From: Leptospira jelokensis
GTDB lineage: Bacteria; Spirochaetota; Leptospiria; Leptospirales; Leptospiraceae
NCBI RefSeq assembly: GCF_004769635.1
Contig: NZ_RQGH01000039.1
Coordinates: 91,847-155,846 of the forward strand
DNA: 64,000 nucleotides
Reading direction: 5' to 3'
Position numbers and translations under genes: made by a program. Shown piece after piece: positions 1 through 9,301 of the stretch (the first letter of the stretch is position 1; each line of letters opens with the position of its first letter). The notes under the pieces were generated by a model. The model ran no database searches and was not told where the DNA came from. It worked only from the letters and a program-made list of their open reading frames with translations.

Positions 1-451
1 AAATCTCAATCGATATAATTTTTCCTTTGAACAACTCGTCGAAATTGCAGAAAGGGTCTTTTTTTGATTGATTATATATTTTTAACCATCGTTCTTTGAT
101 TTCATCTGAATTCTCATATTTGTTAAGCCCTCCTAGTTTTGAACCGACGGAATTATATATAGGAAGTGAATCTTCGATCAATAGTGCGAAATTCTTTTCC
201 TCGATGATATCCCTCAAATATTTTGCACCGAGAATTGCTTCTTTGCGAGCTATTTCTCTAGGGTCCATTCCTCTTCTGTTAAACGTATACTCACCCGATT
301 GATCCCTAACGTAAATATACCCTGGCTCTATCTCTTCTCTTTCGGGTCCCGTGTGCCAATCATCCTGAATCAGATTGTCCTTTCTCTCCTGATCCATCGG
401 TTTACAGACGAATAACAGAAATAAGGTCCCATATACTATCTTTTTTATCAT
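1..451 (-). CDS. Partial exported lipoprotein, unknown function
   Basis: Reading leftwards from an ATG at 449-451 the frame stays open to the window edge (about 150 codons), so the C-terminus is missing. The protein begins with a short basic and hydrophobic stretch ending in LLFVCKP, which reads as a loose spirochaetal lipobox with Cys at residue 16. The rest is charged and soluble (RGMDPREIARKEA, LKIYNQSKKDPF). I do not recognise the family. It lies 7 bases after the truncated M23 fragment on the same strand and probably shares its transcript. The surroundings are worn, so it may be an orphan of a larger accessory cluster. Lipoprotein status is inferred from the first 20 residues only. Confidence 0.6.
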   Translation of the reverse strand, partial: MIKKIVYGTLFLLFVCKPMDQERKDNLIQDDWHTGPEREEIEPGYIYVRDQSGEYTFNRRGMDPREIARKEAILGAKYLRDIIEEKNFALLIEDSLPIYNSVGSKLGGLNKYENSDEIKERWLKIYNQSKKDPFCNFDELFKGKIISIEI

Positions 452-458
452 TATTTTC

Positions 459-815
459 TTACCTTGGGATTTCAGATTTTAACATTTCTCTCATAAAGTA
501 ATCTGAGTTGATTCGATACCCGGAGATTTCGCCTCTTGAGTTCATGATGGGGTCATAGTATAACGCAGGTATATCTGGTCTACTGACAGTTGTAACTTCT
601 ACATGAAGGTGATTTCCTGTTGATGATCCAGTTGTTCCAAGGAGGCCAATTTGTTGCCCTCGCTTAATCTCGCCATTTCCGGGGATGGTAGGAACTTCAT
701 TCAAATGAAGGTAAGATATTTTATAATCTATTCCGCTAACAGTGGATATCATAGATAGGGAGTTTCCGTTTGCACTGAGTAAGCTAGGATTATAAATGTT
801 TTGTGCGCCTCGCAT
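459..815 (-). pseudogene. C-terminal fragment of an M23 (lysostaphin-type) peptidase
   Basis: The 118-residue product carries the second half of an M23 metallopeptidase domain: a YLHLNEV strand, the usual GQQIGLLGTTGSSTGNHLHVEV block and the second HxH zinc site (HLH near residue 73). The first zinc site (HxxxD) and the glycine-rich strands before it are absent. A TAA stop stands directly before the ATG in the same frame, and the next gene ends only 55 bases upstream, so there is no room for the missing half. I read it as a decayed gene that can no longer bind zinc properly. A short expressed domain with another role cannot be excluded. Confidence 0.6.
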
Positions 816-869
816 TTATTTGATTGCCATCACTTGAATGTATAACCGACCGTGTTTTATCCTCGGAAC

Positions 870-1526
870 TTACTCAGAAAGGATCAACGATATTCTATGC
901 CAAACTTCCAAGGTCTTGATAGGTTTTGTAGTCTCTGCCATAACAAATGATTTTGAATCCCCATACACCGGTGTGTTGTCAATTATGGAATGCCGTAAAA
1001 CTTTTATCTCATTATTTGCAAATGTAAAATAAATAAAGCTACCTTGCCTTTCGACATTCGAATTATTGATCTCACAGTCAATACGTTTGATTATGAATTC
1101 TTCTGTTTTGGCATCCGATCGATTTACAGGATTCTCAATAAAATAATTACTGTCTTTACGATAGATTTTCCCTTTTTGCTTCCAGACAGTTATTGTACCA
1201 TCGGGACCATGCTCGACAATTTTAATTTTACCCTTTTGATCTAGATGAAACTTCATTCCATAATCGCCGATATCCCATGTCTTTCCAAAAAAGTAAGCTT
1301 CAATTCCTTTTGCTTTAATCTCATCTATAGCTTTCACACAAGTGAGTGATTGTTTTTCTTTTACACAGGGCTTTCCCCAATAAAAATCACCTTGAACGAT
1401 TTTAGGACATTCACTTTTGATCTTTTCTAATTTATCATTAGGCTGTGCTATATTTTCTATACAAGAAAAAGATAGTACGACAATTGTAATGAGAATTTTT
1501 AATAGTGGTTTTGAATCAATCTTCAT
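870..1526 (-). CDS. Putative lipoprotein, unknown function
   Basis: This 218-residue protein starts with a signal peptide (KPLLKILITIVVLSFSC) whose Cys at residue 22 fits a spirochaetal lipobox. The mature part holds four cysteines near its start (ECPK, KPCVKEK, LTCVK and later DCEIN) and a run of short beta-like strands (GKIKIVEHGPDGTITVWKQ). No family is recognised. It sits between the M23 fragment and a pseudogene on the same strand. The frame is intact and of ordinary length, so it may be the surviving member of a decayed cluster. A cell-envelope location is inferred from the signal peptide. Confidence 0.6.
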   Translation of the reverse strand: MKIDSKPLLKILITIVVLSFSCIENIAQPNDKLEKIKSECPKIVQGDFYWGKPCVKEKQSLTCVKAIDEIKAKGIEAYFFGKTWDIGDYGMKFHLDQKGKIKIVEHGPDGTITVWKQKGKIYRKDSNYFIENPVNRSDAKTEEFIIKRIDCEINNSNVERQGSFIYFTFANNEIKVLRHSIIDNTPVYGDSKSFVMAETTKPIKTLEVWHRISLILSE

Positions 1527-1538
1527 GTTGAATATCTC

Positions 1539-1958
1539 CTATTGATCTTGTGGTTTTACTTTATAAAATTCACTACGTTTAAGATAGCTAAAGTCTGCAT
1601 GACTGATCCAACGGGTTACTGGCCCATGAGGCTTATAACTCTTAGAAATCATATATTCTAAGTAACGAGTCTCTTCGTTAAACCTCTTATCTACAATCAT
1701 ATACACATGGTCCTATTTCATCGGACCGTTTTCTGATACTCGCTTTCTTGTTATTCCAATTTGACCAACTTCTAAATCAGGAACTTTAAAACCATCGTCT
1801 TTTTTTGCTATTCCAACATCCTTTTCGATGAGTGGACTTGTTCTTTCCAATAAATTTGATGCCTGTCTAAAATACTCCACTCCGTTTTCATGAGCTTTTT
1901 TATTAGCAATTAGTAGCCCGGTCCCAAATTCGGAAACAAGTGCACCAACAAACGAAAG
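1539..1958 (-). pseudogene. Pseudogene: headless protein fragment with internal TAG stop
   Basis: One leftward frame runs from just after a TAG at 1959-1961 to a TAG at 1539-1541, broken once by an in-frame TAG at 1713-1715. The conceptual product (LSFVGALVSEFGTGLL, then a lysine-rich part, the break, then HVYMIVDKRFNEETRY) reads smoothly across the stop, so a CAG to TAG change is the simplest explanation. There is no start codon with a ribosome site at its head, so the 5' part is lost too. It resembles the tail of a large secreted spirochaetal protein, but I cannot name the family. Confidence 0.55.
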
Positions 1959-2144
1959 CTACTTTGATTCAAAATACCTTAGGGGATTCGCCACAAAAGT
2001 ATTCAAAAGTTTTCGTCTCAAAAGATAACTGCCGAATAAGAGATGTTTTGTGTTCAAAGGGAAATCGCAGGAAGAGAAAAGAACTGAGAACATATGTGAA
2101 ATTCATTCTGATTTTTTCCCCCACTCCCTTTCGTCTAACCAACA

Positions 2145-2783
2145 ATGTTCCCAGAAAAACCAATCTGGATCTGGAAGGGAAATCCTGAATTTGTCCTCTT
2201 ACAACTGGTAGGCCTAATCCTATTTTTTTATTATGCCTTTCGGATCAGCGCCTACTTCACCCACCGATTTGAACTCATCCAAATGCATAAGAAACGACTC
2301 GACCGCTTGGCATTCAAGGCAGGTTGCAACCAAGGAGAACGATCCCTCCTCCAATCCTTCTACAACCAACTGGACAGACGCCACCGTGTTCTACTCGCCC
2401 ACAACCACGCCAAAGAATACTTACGAGCCCACCTCTTACAATTTGTTTCCCATTTGGACAAAGAGGAAGAACGAACCTTTCTCTCCCTCGTAGCCAAGTT
2501 TTTGGGAACCGCGAAAGACAAATCACCCGCATTCGGCATTCGCGAGTTTGTACTTGTGCATTGGGGAAGGGAATCCTACCTGGCACAGGTCGTCGACCCG
2601 GGAACCGCCGAGGTAAGAATCAGGTTCAGTCCAACCAAACGAAACGGTGGGGCTCCGAGCCAAACAAAAGTCACAGTGTTTCGGGAACCAAAAGGGTTTC
2701 GGTCCATCCAAGGCAGTGTGGAAATGGAGACCTCCTCCACTTTTTATTTCCGCCCCCACGAGACAAGAGAGCCCCCCGAATGA
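2145..2783 (+). CDS. Membrane-anchored protein upstream of mreC, unknown function
   Basis: The 212-residue product has one transmembrane helix at about residues 17-35 (FVLLQLVGLILFFYYAF), then a basic helical stretch (MHKKRLDRLAFKAGCNQGER) and a beta-rich C-terminal half. The layout of an N-terminal helix, a helical bundle and a beta domain recalls spirochaetal PilZ-type membrane proteins. The PilZ signature (RxxxR and DxSxxG) is not visible, so this stays a suggestion. It ends 67 bases before mreC on the same strand and may be cotranscribed with the elongation genes. Codon use is more C-rich than in its neighbours. No good ribosome site precedes the ATG, so the start is uncertain. Confidence 0.55.
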   Translation: MFPEKPIWIWKGNPEFVLLQLVGLILFFYYAFRISAYFTHRFELIQMHKKRLDRLAFKAGCNQGERSLLQSFYNQLDRRHRVLLAHNHAKEYLRAHLLQFVSHLDKEEERTFLSLVAKFLGTAKDKSPAFGIREFVLVHWGRESYLAQVVDPGTAEVRIRFSPTKRNGGAPSQTKVTVFREPKGFRSIQGSVEMETSSTFYFRPHETREPPE

Positions 2784-2849
2784 AAATTGGGCCAAAATCG
2801 ATTCGCGCTTGAAAGATTCTTTCCACGAAAATTAATGTGACATAAGTCC

Positions 2850-4040
2850 ATGAAGTGGAATCGTATCAACCAAAATGACGAATTGTTTTCCCTACTTTTC
2901 GTATTCCTGTTTTCCTTTACTTCCCTAATTTGGAACGGCAACTTCATGGTAAGAGGGATTGCCAGCTTTCAGGGTGTAGGCGACTTTTTTTCTGGGTCCT
3001 TTGATTCCTTTGGATCCCTGATCAAAAGTAGTTATAACAAACTTGAATCCTTTGAACGGGTGAGAGAAGAACGTGACTCCTGTTTGAACGTGATGGAAGA
3101 ATACCGCCAACTCTCAAAAGATGTGGAACGCCTCAAAGCAGAAAACGCCATCCTCCGCCAAGAGTTAAACTTCCCACTCCGCACCGAATACCCATCGGTT
3201 CGCGCGGAAGTTCTCAGTGTTCGTTTGAATGCCATTTACCGAACCATCATCATCAACAAAGGATCTGAATCGGGTATTAAACCTTATATGCCAGTCGTAG
3301 CACGCGCGTTAGACGAAAAAGGCAAATTCACAGAGGCACTTGTCGGAAAAATCATCGCTGTCTCCAAAGGTTCAGCTGTCATCCAACCCATCATCAATTC
3401 CAACTTTTCCATGGGAGTCTCCATCCCTGGCACCAATTTATGGGCATCTCTCAATGGGAACAGTGGCCGCGGAACCGATGTTTTACTCGACTACATTGAT
3501 TCTGGGATCGTGATTGATCCAAAAGCGATCGGAAATTTTCCAATGGGACCAAACCCACCTCCTACTTCAGCGAACACAATGTTCACAGAAGGGTTTAGTA
3601 AAATTGGGAAAGCAGTGTTTAGTTCTGGTGGATCGGGTGTTTTCCCTCCAGGCATCCCAGTTGGAACGATCATTGAAGAAGGCCCAAGGAATGGTTCCTT
3701 TAAAACAGCCATCTTACGTCCGTTTGTTGAATTTGATAACCTCTTACATGTGATTGTCTTAAAAAAACTTCCAGAGAAATGGCGTGAAGAGTGGCCTGCA
3801 GAAAAAACAATCCAAATCGAAGGCCCATACTTTGGAGAAATTGATTTCCCTAAAGAAAAAGATTATAACAAAAAAGAAAAAGAGAAAAAACAAGGAACAC
3901 AGGGATTTGGTGGGCCAAGTACGTTTGGTACGCCTAATACAGGACGAACCAATCCAACCACAAATCCTAGTTCTCCATCGGAGCCGTCTCCTTCCCCATC
4001 TCCTCAGACCATGGAAAGTCCAAAAGAGGTGAACCCATGA
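2850..4040 (+). CDS. mreC: Rod shape-determining protein MreC
   Basis: MreC is the periplasmic scaffold of the elongasome. It links the MreB filament to PBP2 and RodA at the inner membrane. The 396-residue protein shows a short cytoplasmic start, one transmembrane helix near residues 13-30, a coiled coil at about 70-110 ([20 protein letters not shown]) and then the double beta-barrel domain ([32 protein letters not shown]). The final 60 residues are a K-rich then Pro/Ser/Thr-rich tail, which is longer than in most MreC proteins and probably disordered. The stop overlaps the mreD start by four bases. Family and neighbours agree, so the assignment is secure. Confidence 0.95.
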   Translation: MKWNRINQNDELFSLLFVFLFSFTSLIWNGNFMVRGIASFQGVGDFFSGSFDSFGSLIKSSYNKLESFERVREERDSCLNVMEEYRQLSKDVERLKAENAILRQELNFPLRTEYPSVRAEVLSVRLNAIYRTIIINKGSESGIKPYMPVVARALDEKGKFTEALVGKIIAVSKGSAVIQPIINSNFSMGVSIPGTNLWASLNGNSGRGTDVLLDYIDSGIVIDPKAIGNFPMGPNPPPTSANTMFTEGFSKIGKAVFSSGGSGVFPPGIPVGTIIEEGPRNGSFKTAILRPFVEFDNLLHVIVLKKLPEKWREEWPAEKTIQIEGPYFGEIDFPKEKDYNKKEKEKKQGTQGFGGPSTFGTPNTGRTNPTTNPSSPSEPSPSPSPQTMESPKEVNP

Positions 4041-4552
4041 TTTTAGATAAGGTATTCATCATCATAGGCCTGTTACTTGCTCATTTTCTAAATGGATCCA
4101 ATGTCTTTGAACTTGGAAATGCCGTAAGACCAGACTTTATGGTGATCTTTGTTGTGTTTTTTGCACTCCGTAAAGGACCTATGTATGGACTTTGGTTGGG
4201 ATTTTTTGGAGGCCTTCTCACTGACACTGCACTCGGTGGTGAAATTGGTGGGGACAATCTTGTGTATTACAAAATTGGCCTACATTCCTTTTCCTATGCC
4301 ATTGTGGGTTACATCGTTGGGAAGGGGTTACGAAGTTCGTATACAGAAAACTATATTTCCATCACAATTTATATTTTGGGTCTTACGTTTGTTTCAAGGC
4401 TCATCACATATTTGTTGTTTCTTATGTTCTTTCATTCTAACCATAGTTATTCGTTTTTGTATGTTTCACTTTACAATGCTTTCCTCGGGCCCGCACTTTT
4501 CTTTTTGTTTTCGTGGGCATATCGATTGGATGGAGATGAGGTGCGGCAATGA
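4037..4552 (+). CDS. mreD: Rod shape-determining protein MreD
   Basis: MreD is the small polytopic inner-membrane partner of MreC. The 171-residue product is almost wholly hydrophobic, with about five predicted helices and the typical MreD N-terminal pattern (an acidic/neutral loop [18 protein letters not shown], then [13 protein letters not shown]). It overlaps mreC at its start and mrdA at its end by ATGA junctions, which points to translational coupling in a mreC-mreD-mrdA-rodA transcript. Sequence conservation in MreD is low, so the call rests on the topology, this N-terminal pattern and the gene order. Confidence 0.9.
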   Translation: MILDKVFIIIGLLLAHFLNGSNVFELGNAVRPDFMVIFVVFFALRKGPMYGLWLGFFGGLLTDTALGGEIGGDNLVYYKIGLHSFSYAIVGYIVGKGLRSSYTENYISITIYILGLTFVSRLITYLLFLMFFHSNHSYSFLYVSLYNAFLGPALFFLFSWAYRLDGDEVRQ

Positions 4553-6486
4553 GCCAGTCGGCATCTGAGTTTCGTTTAGAAGCAAGTTTCCGGAAACGAT
4601 TGTACTTCTTTACTGGAATGATTGTTTTTACGTTAACTGCGTATATTTTACAATTATTCAACTTACAAATTGTGCAAGGGAGCGAAAACTCTCTCAAAGC
4701 CGAACGATTTGTCCGCCGTAGTGAATCCATTCCTGCTGATCGAGGCAATATCTTTGATCGTAATTTTTTAACTCCTGAAACAAGCCAACCCCTTGTATCG
4801 AACTCTGCATCCCTTGATGTGATCCTCAATACAAGTTTGCTAAAAAACGATGCAAAAAAAGTAAAAGAATTCATTTATAAATTCTGTGAAGCACTTTCCA
4901 TTCCCATTGTTTATTATGAAAAAGAATTACAAGAATCCCGCCTCATCAAAAAAATCCGCTCAAGAGAACCTTTTGTTTTACTGGAAGGGATTTCACGGGA
5001 ACAACAAGAACGAATTTTAGTATTGGATAATATCAATCGTTATGTGTATCTTGTGTCATCCCCTGCTCGCGTTTACCATATGGGACCGGCACTCTCGCAT
5101 GTGACAGGTTATGTGGGAAAACCAACCACCAGTGACTTACAAGAAAAAGAAATCAAAACCTACCAATTGATTGGAAAAGGTGGAATTGAATCCTTATATG
5201 ACACTACCCTTCGTGGACAAGACGGCTTTCGCATCCAAAAACGAAACACAGAAGGAAACATCGAAGAAGAACGTGTCATTGAACATGCTGTCCCTGGGAA
5301 TAATTTAATCCTCACCATTGACAGAGACATGCAAATCGCAGCATACAAAGCCCTAAAGGGTGTTAGGGGAACTGTGCTTGCCATCAAAGCAACCACCGGG
5401 GAAGTGTTGGCCATGGCATCAAACCCTGCCTATGATCCTAATATTTTGTCTGGAAAAAATAAACTCGAAAGATCAAATCACTTCACTCGAGTCACAAACA
5501 ACGGTGGGTTTTTAAACTTAGCAATCCAATCTAGGTTCCCACCGGCATCCACATTCAAAACCTTGGTGGGTCTTGCTGCCATGGAAAGTGAACACAAAAT
5601 CAATTATGATCCCAAACAAACTTTTTCATGCCCAGCCAGTTTTACTTTAAAATCAACATTTAAAGGTGTGCCAGACCAAGTTTTTTATAACTGGGACAAA
5701 AAGAACCACGGCGAATTAAACTTAGCACAAGCCTTGGAAAAATCCAACTCAGTTTATTTTTACCAATTGGGATACAAACTGGGTGCAGAACCTATCCTCG
5801 CCTATTCTAGGTTATTCGGTTTGGATAAAAAAACAGGAATCGATTTACCAGGAGAAGCCACTGGATTTATCCCAAGTTCCGATTGGAAAAAGAGAACTTA
5901 TGGAAACAAGTGGTTTGATGGGGATACGGTAAATTTATCCATCGGACAAGGATTTATTTCAGTTACACCAATCGAGATGGCTTTGTTTTATATGGCAGTT
6001 GTGAATAATGGAAAAATTTACAAACCGTACGTTGTGTCCGAAATTAGAAGCCCACTGGACAACTCCCTCATACAAAAAACAGAACCTACCATTTTACGTG
6101 ATATCCCTCTCAAAAAATCCACGGTGGAAGCTTTAAAAGAAGGATTGTATTTGGTTGGGTATTCTGGAACGGCATCTGGAGTTTTGAATTCTCCAAACTT
6201 ACCAGAAATCGCTGGAAAAACAGGAACTGCACAAACAAGGCGTAGAGGTGCATCTTCTTCCAATCACGCCTGGTTTATTGGGTATGCTCCAGTCAATGCG
6301 CCTGTCGAAAAACAGATATTAGTTGCCGCTTTCGTAGAATATGGAGTTGGTGGTGCGGCTTCTGCGGCTCCTGCAGCAAGGGAAGTTTTTAAAGCTGCAT
6401 TCCCTCCAGGTTCTTTCCCAAGAACTGATAGATCCCGTGCCAAAACCATGGAAGAAGAAGCACCAGTCGAACAAGAGGCATTTTAA
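4549..6486 (+). CDS. mrdA: Penicillin-binding protein 2, elongation transpeptidase
   Basis: PBP2 is the monofunctional class B transpeptidase that cross-links new peptidoglycan during rod elongation, working with the RodA polymerase. The 645-residue protein has an N-terminal membrane anchor near residues 17-40, the non-catalytic pedestal region ([18 protein letters not shown]) and a transpeptidase domain. All three active-site motifs are present: SxxK as STFK with Ser334, SxN as SNS with Ser399, and KTG as KTGTAQ with Lys557. The length is usual for the family. The stop codon shares one base with the rodA start. Everything suggests a working enzyme. Confidence 0.96.
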   Translation: MSQSASEFRLEASFRKRLYFFTGMIVFTLTAYILQLFNLQIVQGSENSLKAERFVRRSESIPADRGNIFDRNFLTPETSQPLVSNSASLDVILNTSLLKNDAKKVKEFIYKFCEALSIPIVYYEKELQESRLIKKIRSREPFVLLEGISREQQERILVLDNINRYVYLVSSPARVYHMGPALSHVTGYVGKPTTSDLQEKEIKTYQLIGKGGIESLYDTTLRGQDGFRIQKRNTEGNIEEERVIEHAVPGNNLILTIDRDMQIAAYKALKGVRGTVLAIKATTGEVLAMASNPAYDPNILSGKNKLERSNHFTRVTNNGGFLNLAIQSRFPPASTFKTLVGLAAMESEHKINYDPKQTFSCPASFTLKSTFKGVPDQVFYNWDKKNHGELNLAQALEKSNSVYFYQLGYKLGAEPILAYSRLFGLDKKTGIDLPGEATGFIPSSDWKKRTYGNKWFDGDTVNLSIGQGFISVTPIEMALFYMAVVNNGKIYKPYVVSEIRSPLDNSLIQKTEPTILRDIPLKKSTVEALKEGLYLVGYSGTASGVLNSPNLPEIAGKTGTAQTRRRGASSSNHAWFIGYAPVNAPVEKQILVAAFVEYGVGGAASAAPAAREVFKAAFPPGSFPRTDRSRAKTMEEEAPVEQEAF

Positions 6487-8000
6487 TGGCTGATCGTAAT
6501 ACAGAAAAACTCGATTATTTTTTAATTTTCTCCGTTGTTCTCGTGGCAATGGCTGGTGTCCTCACTCTTTATACACAAGAGGCAAACACGGCAGATGCAT
6601 TGGGACGATGGTACAAACAATTTTCATTTGTATTTGTTGGTCTCATTGCAATGTGGTTTATGTCGAGGATCAACTACCAATTGATTGGTTCGTATGCACT
6701 ATTCATTTATCTATTTTCCATTTTCCTCCTTGTGATCACCCTTATCCCAGGCATCGGATACCTTCCTTCGGGTCGTGGGGCAAGGTCTTGGTTAAAACTT
6801 GGTCCCATCACCCTACAAGCCTCAGAGTTTTCTAAACTTGCGACAGTGATTTTACTTGGCCAGTATCTTGTGATGAAAGAAAAGGAAATGCACAAAATTA
6901 CAGTGCTGATCATTCCATTTATCATCTGTTTGGTGCCGATGCTTTTTATCATCTTACAACCAGATTTTGGAACTGCGGTTTCTTTTTTACCAATGTTATT
7001 CACCATGTTGTACTTAGGTGGGGCCGATATTTTACATGTTGGCTCGCTTCTCACTTTTGGTGGGATCTCCCTTATGGTACCAATGTACCTTGCTTATTCA
7101 CAACTCACGCTCATCCAACCACTCATCGATTTGCTACGTAAAGATAACAAAACAGAACTTGTATCGCTTGTGAACCAACTCCAAGGGAAAATTTGGCTTA
7201 TCTTAGATGGGAAAAAAGTATCGGGTCTCACACTGCCTGGGATCGAAAATCCCAAAAACTTACAGATGATCCGTGAGGCCGCAGAAATTGTAAAAGATGA
7301 ATATGCAAGCATAGGATATAAAATTTTATCGAACGAAGCCTTTATGTTTGGCCTTGGTGGCACACTAACACTCATTAGTTTGGTGATGATTTTCATTCGG
7401 ATCGCACGTGGTTCAAGGCATCTAAGAAATTATTACATCACCATTGGGATTTTGGGACTTTCTGTTCTTTCTGCCATTGCAGTTCACAAATCCATCCCTT
7501 TCCGTGAAAACCAAGTGATCCGACTCACTGCCTTTTTAAACCCTGACCAATTCAAACAAGGGGCCGGTTACCAACTCCGGGCATCCAAACCTGCGGTTGG
7601 ATCTGGAAAGGTTTTTGGAAAAGGACTTTTTCATGGAGAGATGACAGAAGGCAGGATCCCACATGTTCCCGAATCGGGAACAGACTTTATCTTTGCATCA
7701 TGGGCAGAACAAACTGGATTCTTTGGAAGTGTATTGTTATTATTCTTTTTGATGTCCATCCCACTGCGCGGATTACAAATCAGTTTTGAAAGTAAGGACA
7801 GATTTGGTTCATTACTCGCGGCAGGAATTGTTGCCATGATTTTTTTCCATATTGCCATCAATGTGGGAATTGTGATTGGACTTCTTCCTGTAACAGGTGT
7901 TCCACTCACCTTTATGAGTTATGGTGGATCTCACTTGGTGATGGCGATGACAGCCGTTGGTATCATTTTATCGATCAAAAAACGTAAGTTTGCCAACTAA
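6486..8000 (+). CDS. rodA: SEDS peptidoglycan glycosyltransferase RodA with an extra internal segment
   Basis: RodA polymerises lipid II into glycan strands in the elongasome. The 504-residue protein carries the SEDS hallmarks: [27 protein letters not shown], the GTDFIFA motif whose Asp400 corresponds to the catalytic aspartate, and the terminal [12 protein letters not shown] block. It is well over 100 residues longer than the roughly 370 of the Escherichia coli protein. Much of the excess is a polar insert of about 85 residues (about 203-288, [13 protein letters not shown] to [11 protein letters not shown]) between transmembrane segments. The insert is in frame and its codon use looks like the rest, so it is native. 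Its role is unknown. Confidence 0.94.
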   Translation: MADRNTEKLDYFLIFSVVLVAMAGVLTLYTQEANTADALGRWYKQFSFVFVGLIAMWFMSRINYQLIGSYALFIYLFSIFLLVITLIPGIGYLPSGRGARSWLKLGPITLQASEFSKLATVILLGQYLVMKEKEMHKITVLIIPFIICLVPMLFIILQPDFGTAVSFLPMLFTMLYLGGADILHVGSLLTFGGISLMVPMYLAYSQLTLIQPLIDLLRKDNKTELVSLVNQLQGKIWLILDGKKVSGLTLPGIENPKNLQMIREAAEIVKDEYASIGYKILSNEAFMFGLGGTLTLISLVMIFIRIARGSRHLRNYYITIGILGLSVLSAIAVHKSIPFRENQVIRLTAFLNPDQFKQGAGYQLRASKPAVGSGKVFGKGLFHGEMTEGRIPHVPESGTDFIFASWAEQTGFFGSVLLLFFLMSIPLRGLQISFESKDRFGSLLAAGIVAMIFFHIAINVGIVIGLLPVTGVPLTFMSYGGSHLVMAMTAVGIILSIKKRKFAN

Positions 8001-8008
8001 CAAAGACC

Positions 8009-8848
8009 ATGAAGCCCACCAAAAAAATTCTGGATGCAGATGAGTTTTTCGAAACGAAGGTAAAATTAGAAGAAGAACTCATCCGTTTAGAAGGATTAGA
8101 GCGGGAAGTGAATGAACAAATTTTGAAGTTAGTTGGCCTTTCAGAAAAACTCATCAAAACTTCAGAAACAAACGAATCCCCTTATTTTTTACAAAGAAGC
8201 AAACGATTAAATGCCGAAATCATAAAATTTAAAATCAGAAACGAATACAAACAAAAGGAATTTGATTCCATTTACCACATCTTAAACAAAATCAAATCTG
8301 AAGATAAAATAGAATTTTTAGATTCGGCTCTCAAAAATCGAATCACAAAAATTGCCAAACGATTGGTAAACAAAAAACAAAGTGAAGGGATTACAAATTC
8401 AAAAAACACGAACCCTTCTTTCACCGAAAGGGTGCTGAACGCATCCCATTTGGCAAAAACAAATCCAACCAAACCACTAGCAGGCAAACTCGTTTTTATT
8501 TGTTATGTGTTAGAGGGCGTAAATTTCCTATTACCAAAAAAATCATACCGTATCCTTCGGAATATCCCTGCCTTCAAAAAACAGATCAGAATCAAAGACA
8601 AATTGATTTCCATGTTCCCTGGCCCTGGTTTTGTCCTAATGGAAGAAGGTGAATCAAAAAACAAACATGTGATCCTTATGAAAAATGCAGAGAAAAAAGA
8701 ATGTGGTTTTTATTTTGATGAATTAAAAGAAGATTGGGCCATTTCCAAATCCTCTCTCGATGCCATCTTAGAAAAAGAATCCAACCACAATTCCATCCTC
8801 GGCAAAATCAAACGCAAAGGAAAACTCTACCACATCATCAAACTATAA
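8009..8848 (+). CDS. Coiled-coil protein with a possible divergent CheW-like C-terminal domain
   Basis: The gene starts 8 bases after rodA and is probably part of the same transcript. Residues 1-130 are charged and helical (KLEEELIRLEGLEREVNEQI), a likely coiled coil, with no signal peptide. Residues about 155-279 form alternating strands whose order resembles a CheW domain: LVFICYVLEGVNFLLP, a mid-domain LISMFPG, then KHVILMKNAEKKECGFYFDE and a closing LGKIKRKGKLYHIIKL. That pattern matches the hydrophobic spacing of CheW-family proteins (the GFxVD block and the closing G-K-L strand). The match was made by eye and is weak, so the function is open. Confidence 0.5.
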   Translation: MKPTKKILDADEFFETKVKLEEELIRLEGLEREVNEQILKLVGLSEKLIKTSETNESPYFLQRSKRLNAEIIKFKIRNEYKQKEFDSIYHILNKIKSEDKIEFLDSALKNRITKIAKRLVNKKQSEGITNSKNTNPSFTERVLNASHLAKTNPTKPLAGKLVFICYVLEGVNFLLPKKSYRILRNIPAFKKQIRIKDKLISMFPGPGFVLMEEGESKNKHVILMKNAEKKECGFYFDELKEDWAISKSSLDAILEKESNHNSILGKIKRKGKLYHIIKL

Positions 8849-8873
8849 CAATCGTCTCACCACACCTAACTCT

Positions 8874-9025
8874 CATTTATCGTCGCGTGCCTCAAATCTA
8901 GCTCTTATTCGCGCACCTAACTTTCGTTCATCTCCGTGCGCCTCAACCCTAGTTCATATTCGTGCGCCTCAACTCTCGTTCATCTCCGTGCGCCTCAACC
9001 CTAGTTCATATTCGTGCGCCGCACT
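8874..9025. repeat. Degenerate tandem array of about 26-base units
   Basis: Units start at 8926, 8952, 8978 and 9004, an exact spacing of 26. They alternate between two versions beginning GTTCATCTCCGTGCG and GTTCATATTCGTGCG, so the true period is 52. The copies at 8926 and 8978 are identical over 26 bases. Two weaker units precede them, at about 8874 and 8901. There are no unique spacers, so this is a tandem repeat and not a CRISPR array. Confidence 0.75.
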
Positions 9026-9040
9026 GAGTTCATCGAAGTG
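9022..9040. repeat. 19-base direct repeat, copy 1
   Basis: The word CACTGAGTTCATCGAAGTG occurs here at the end of the 26-base array and again, without a mismatch, at 9272-9290. The word has partly inverted ends (CACT and AGTG, TTC and GAA). Two exact 19-base copies 250 bases apart are very unlikely by chance. Confidence 0.75.
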
Positions 9041-9215
9041 CGATCCGCGCCAGCGATTGGAGCGGAAATCCTTTCCATGGTTTACAAACAATTTGAGACA
9101 AAAATTAAATCAGGAAAGATTGGAGCGAAAAGCGCGGTCATTTTATAAAAAAAATAAAGATCTAAAAGGAATTTGAGGCGCCCACATAACAGCAACCACA
9201 CCACTGCCACCAGAT

Positions 9216-9271
9216 CACAGATGCTATATCACCGATTCTATATTACAGATGATAGATCACAATTGATAGGT
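9216..9271. repeat. Four tandem 14-base units
   Basis: Units start at 9216, 9230, 9244 and 9258 and share the form CACAGATGCTATAT with two to six changes per copy. The array runs directly into the second copy of the 19-base word at 9272. It is not part of any open gene. Confidence 0.7.
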
Positions 9272-9290
9272 CACTGAGTTCATCGAAGTG
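9272..9290. repeat. 19-base direct repeat, copy 2
   Basis: Exact second copy of the word at 9022-9040. It sits about 12 bases from the 3' end of ribF, at the junction with the 14-base array. Together the two copies bracket the middle of the gap, as would the duplicated ends of an inserted or deleted piece. Confidence 0.75.
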
Positions 9291-9301
9291 ACGAGTTTCC
9301 A

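Larger units (their letters stand above)
8849..9301. other. Repeat-rich gap between two convergent genes
   Basis: This 453-base stretch separates the rightward coiled-coil gene from the leftward ribF. It contains an array of about 26-base units, four 14-base units and a 19-base word present twice. A frame of 62 codons can be read rightwards at 8988-9176, but it begins inside the repeats, has no ribosome site and gives a low-complexity basic product, so it is not called a gene. No intrinsic terminator with a U-run was found here. Confidence 0.6.

Noticed and set aside
8874..9025. Possible CRISPR array (regular 26-base repeats)
   Set aside because: Units follow each other without unique spacers, and no cas gene lies near. 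It is a plain tandem array.
8988..9176. Rightward 62-codon reading frame
   Set aside because: It begins in the repeats, has no ribosome site and its product is low in complexity.
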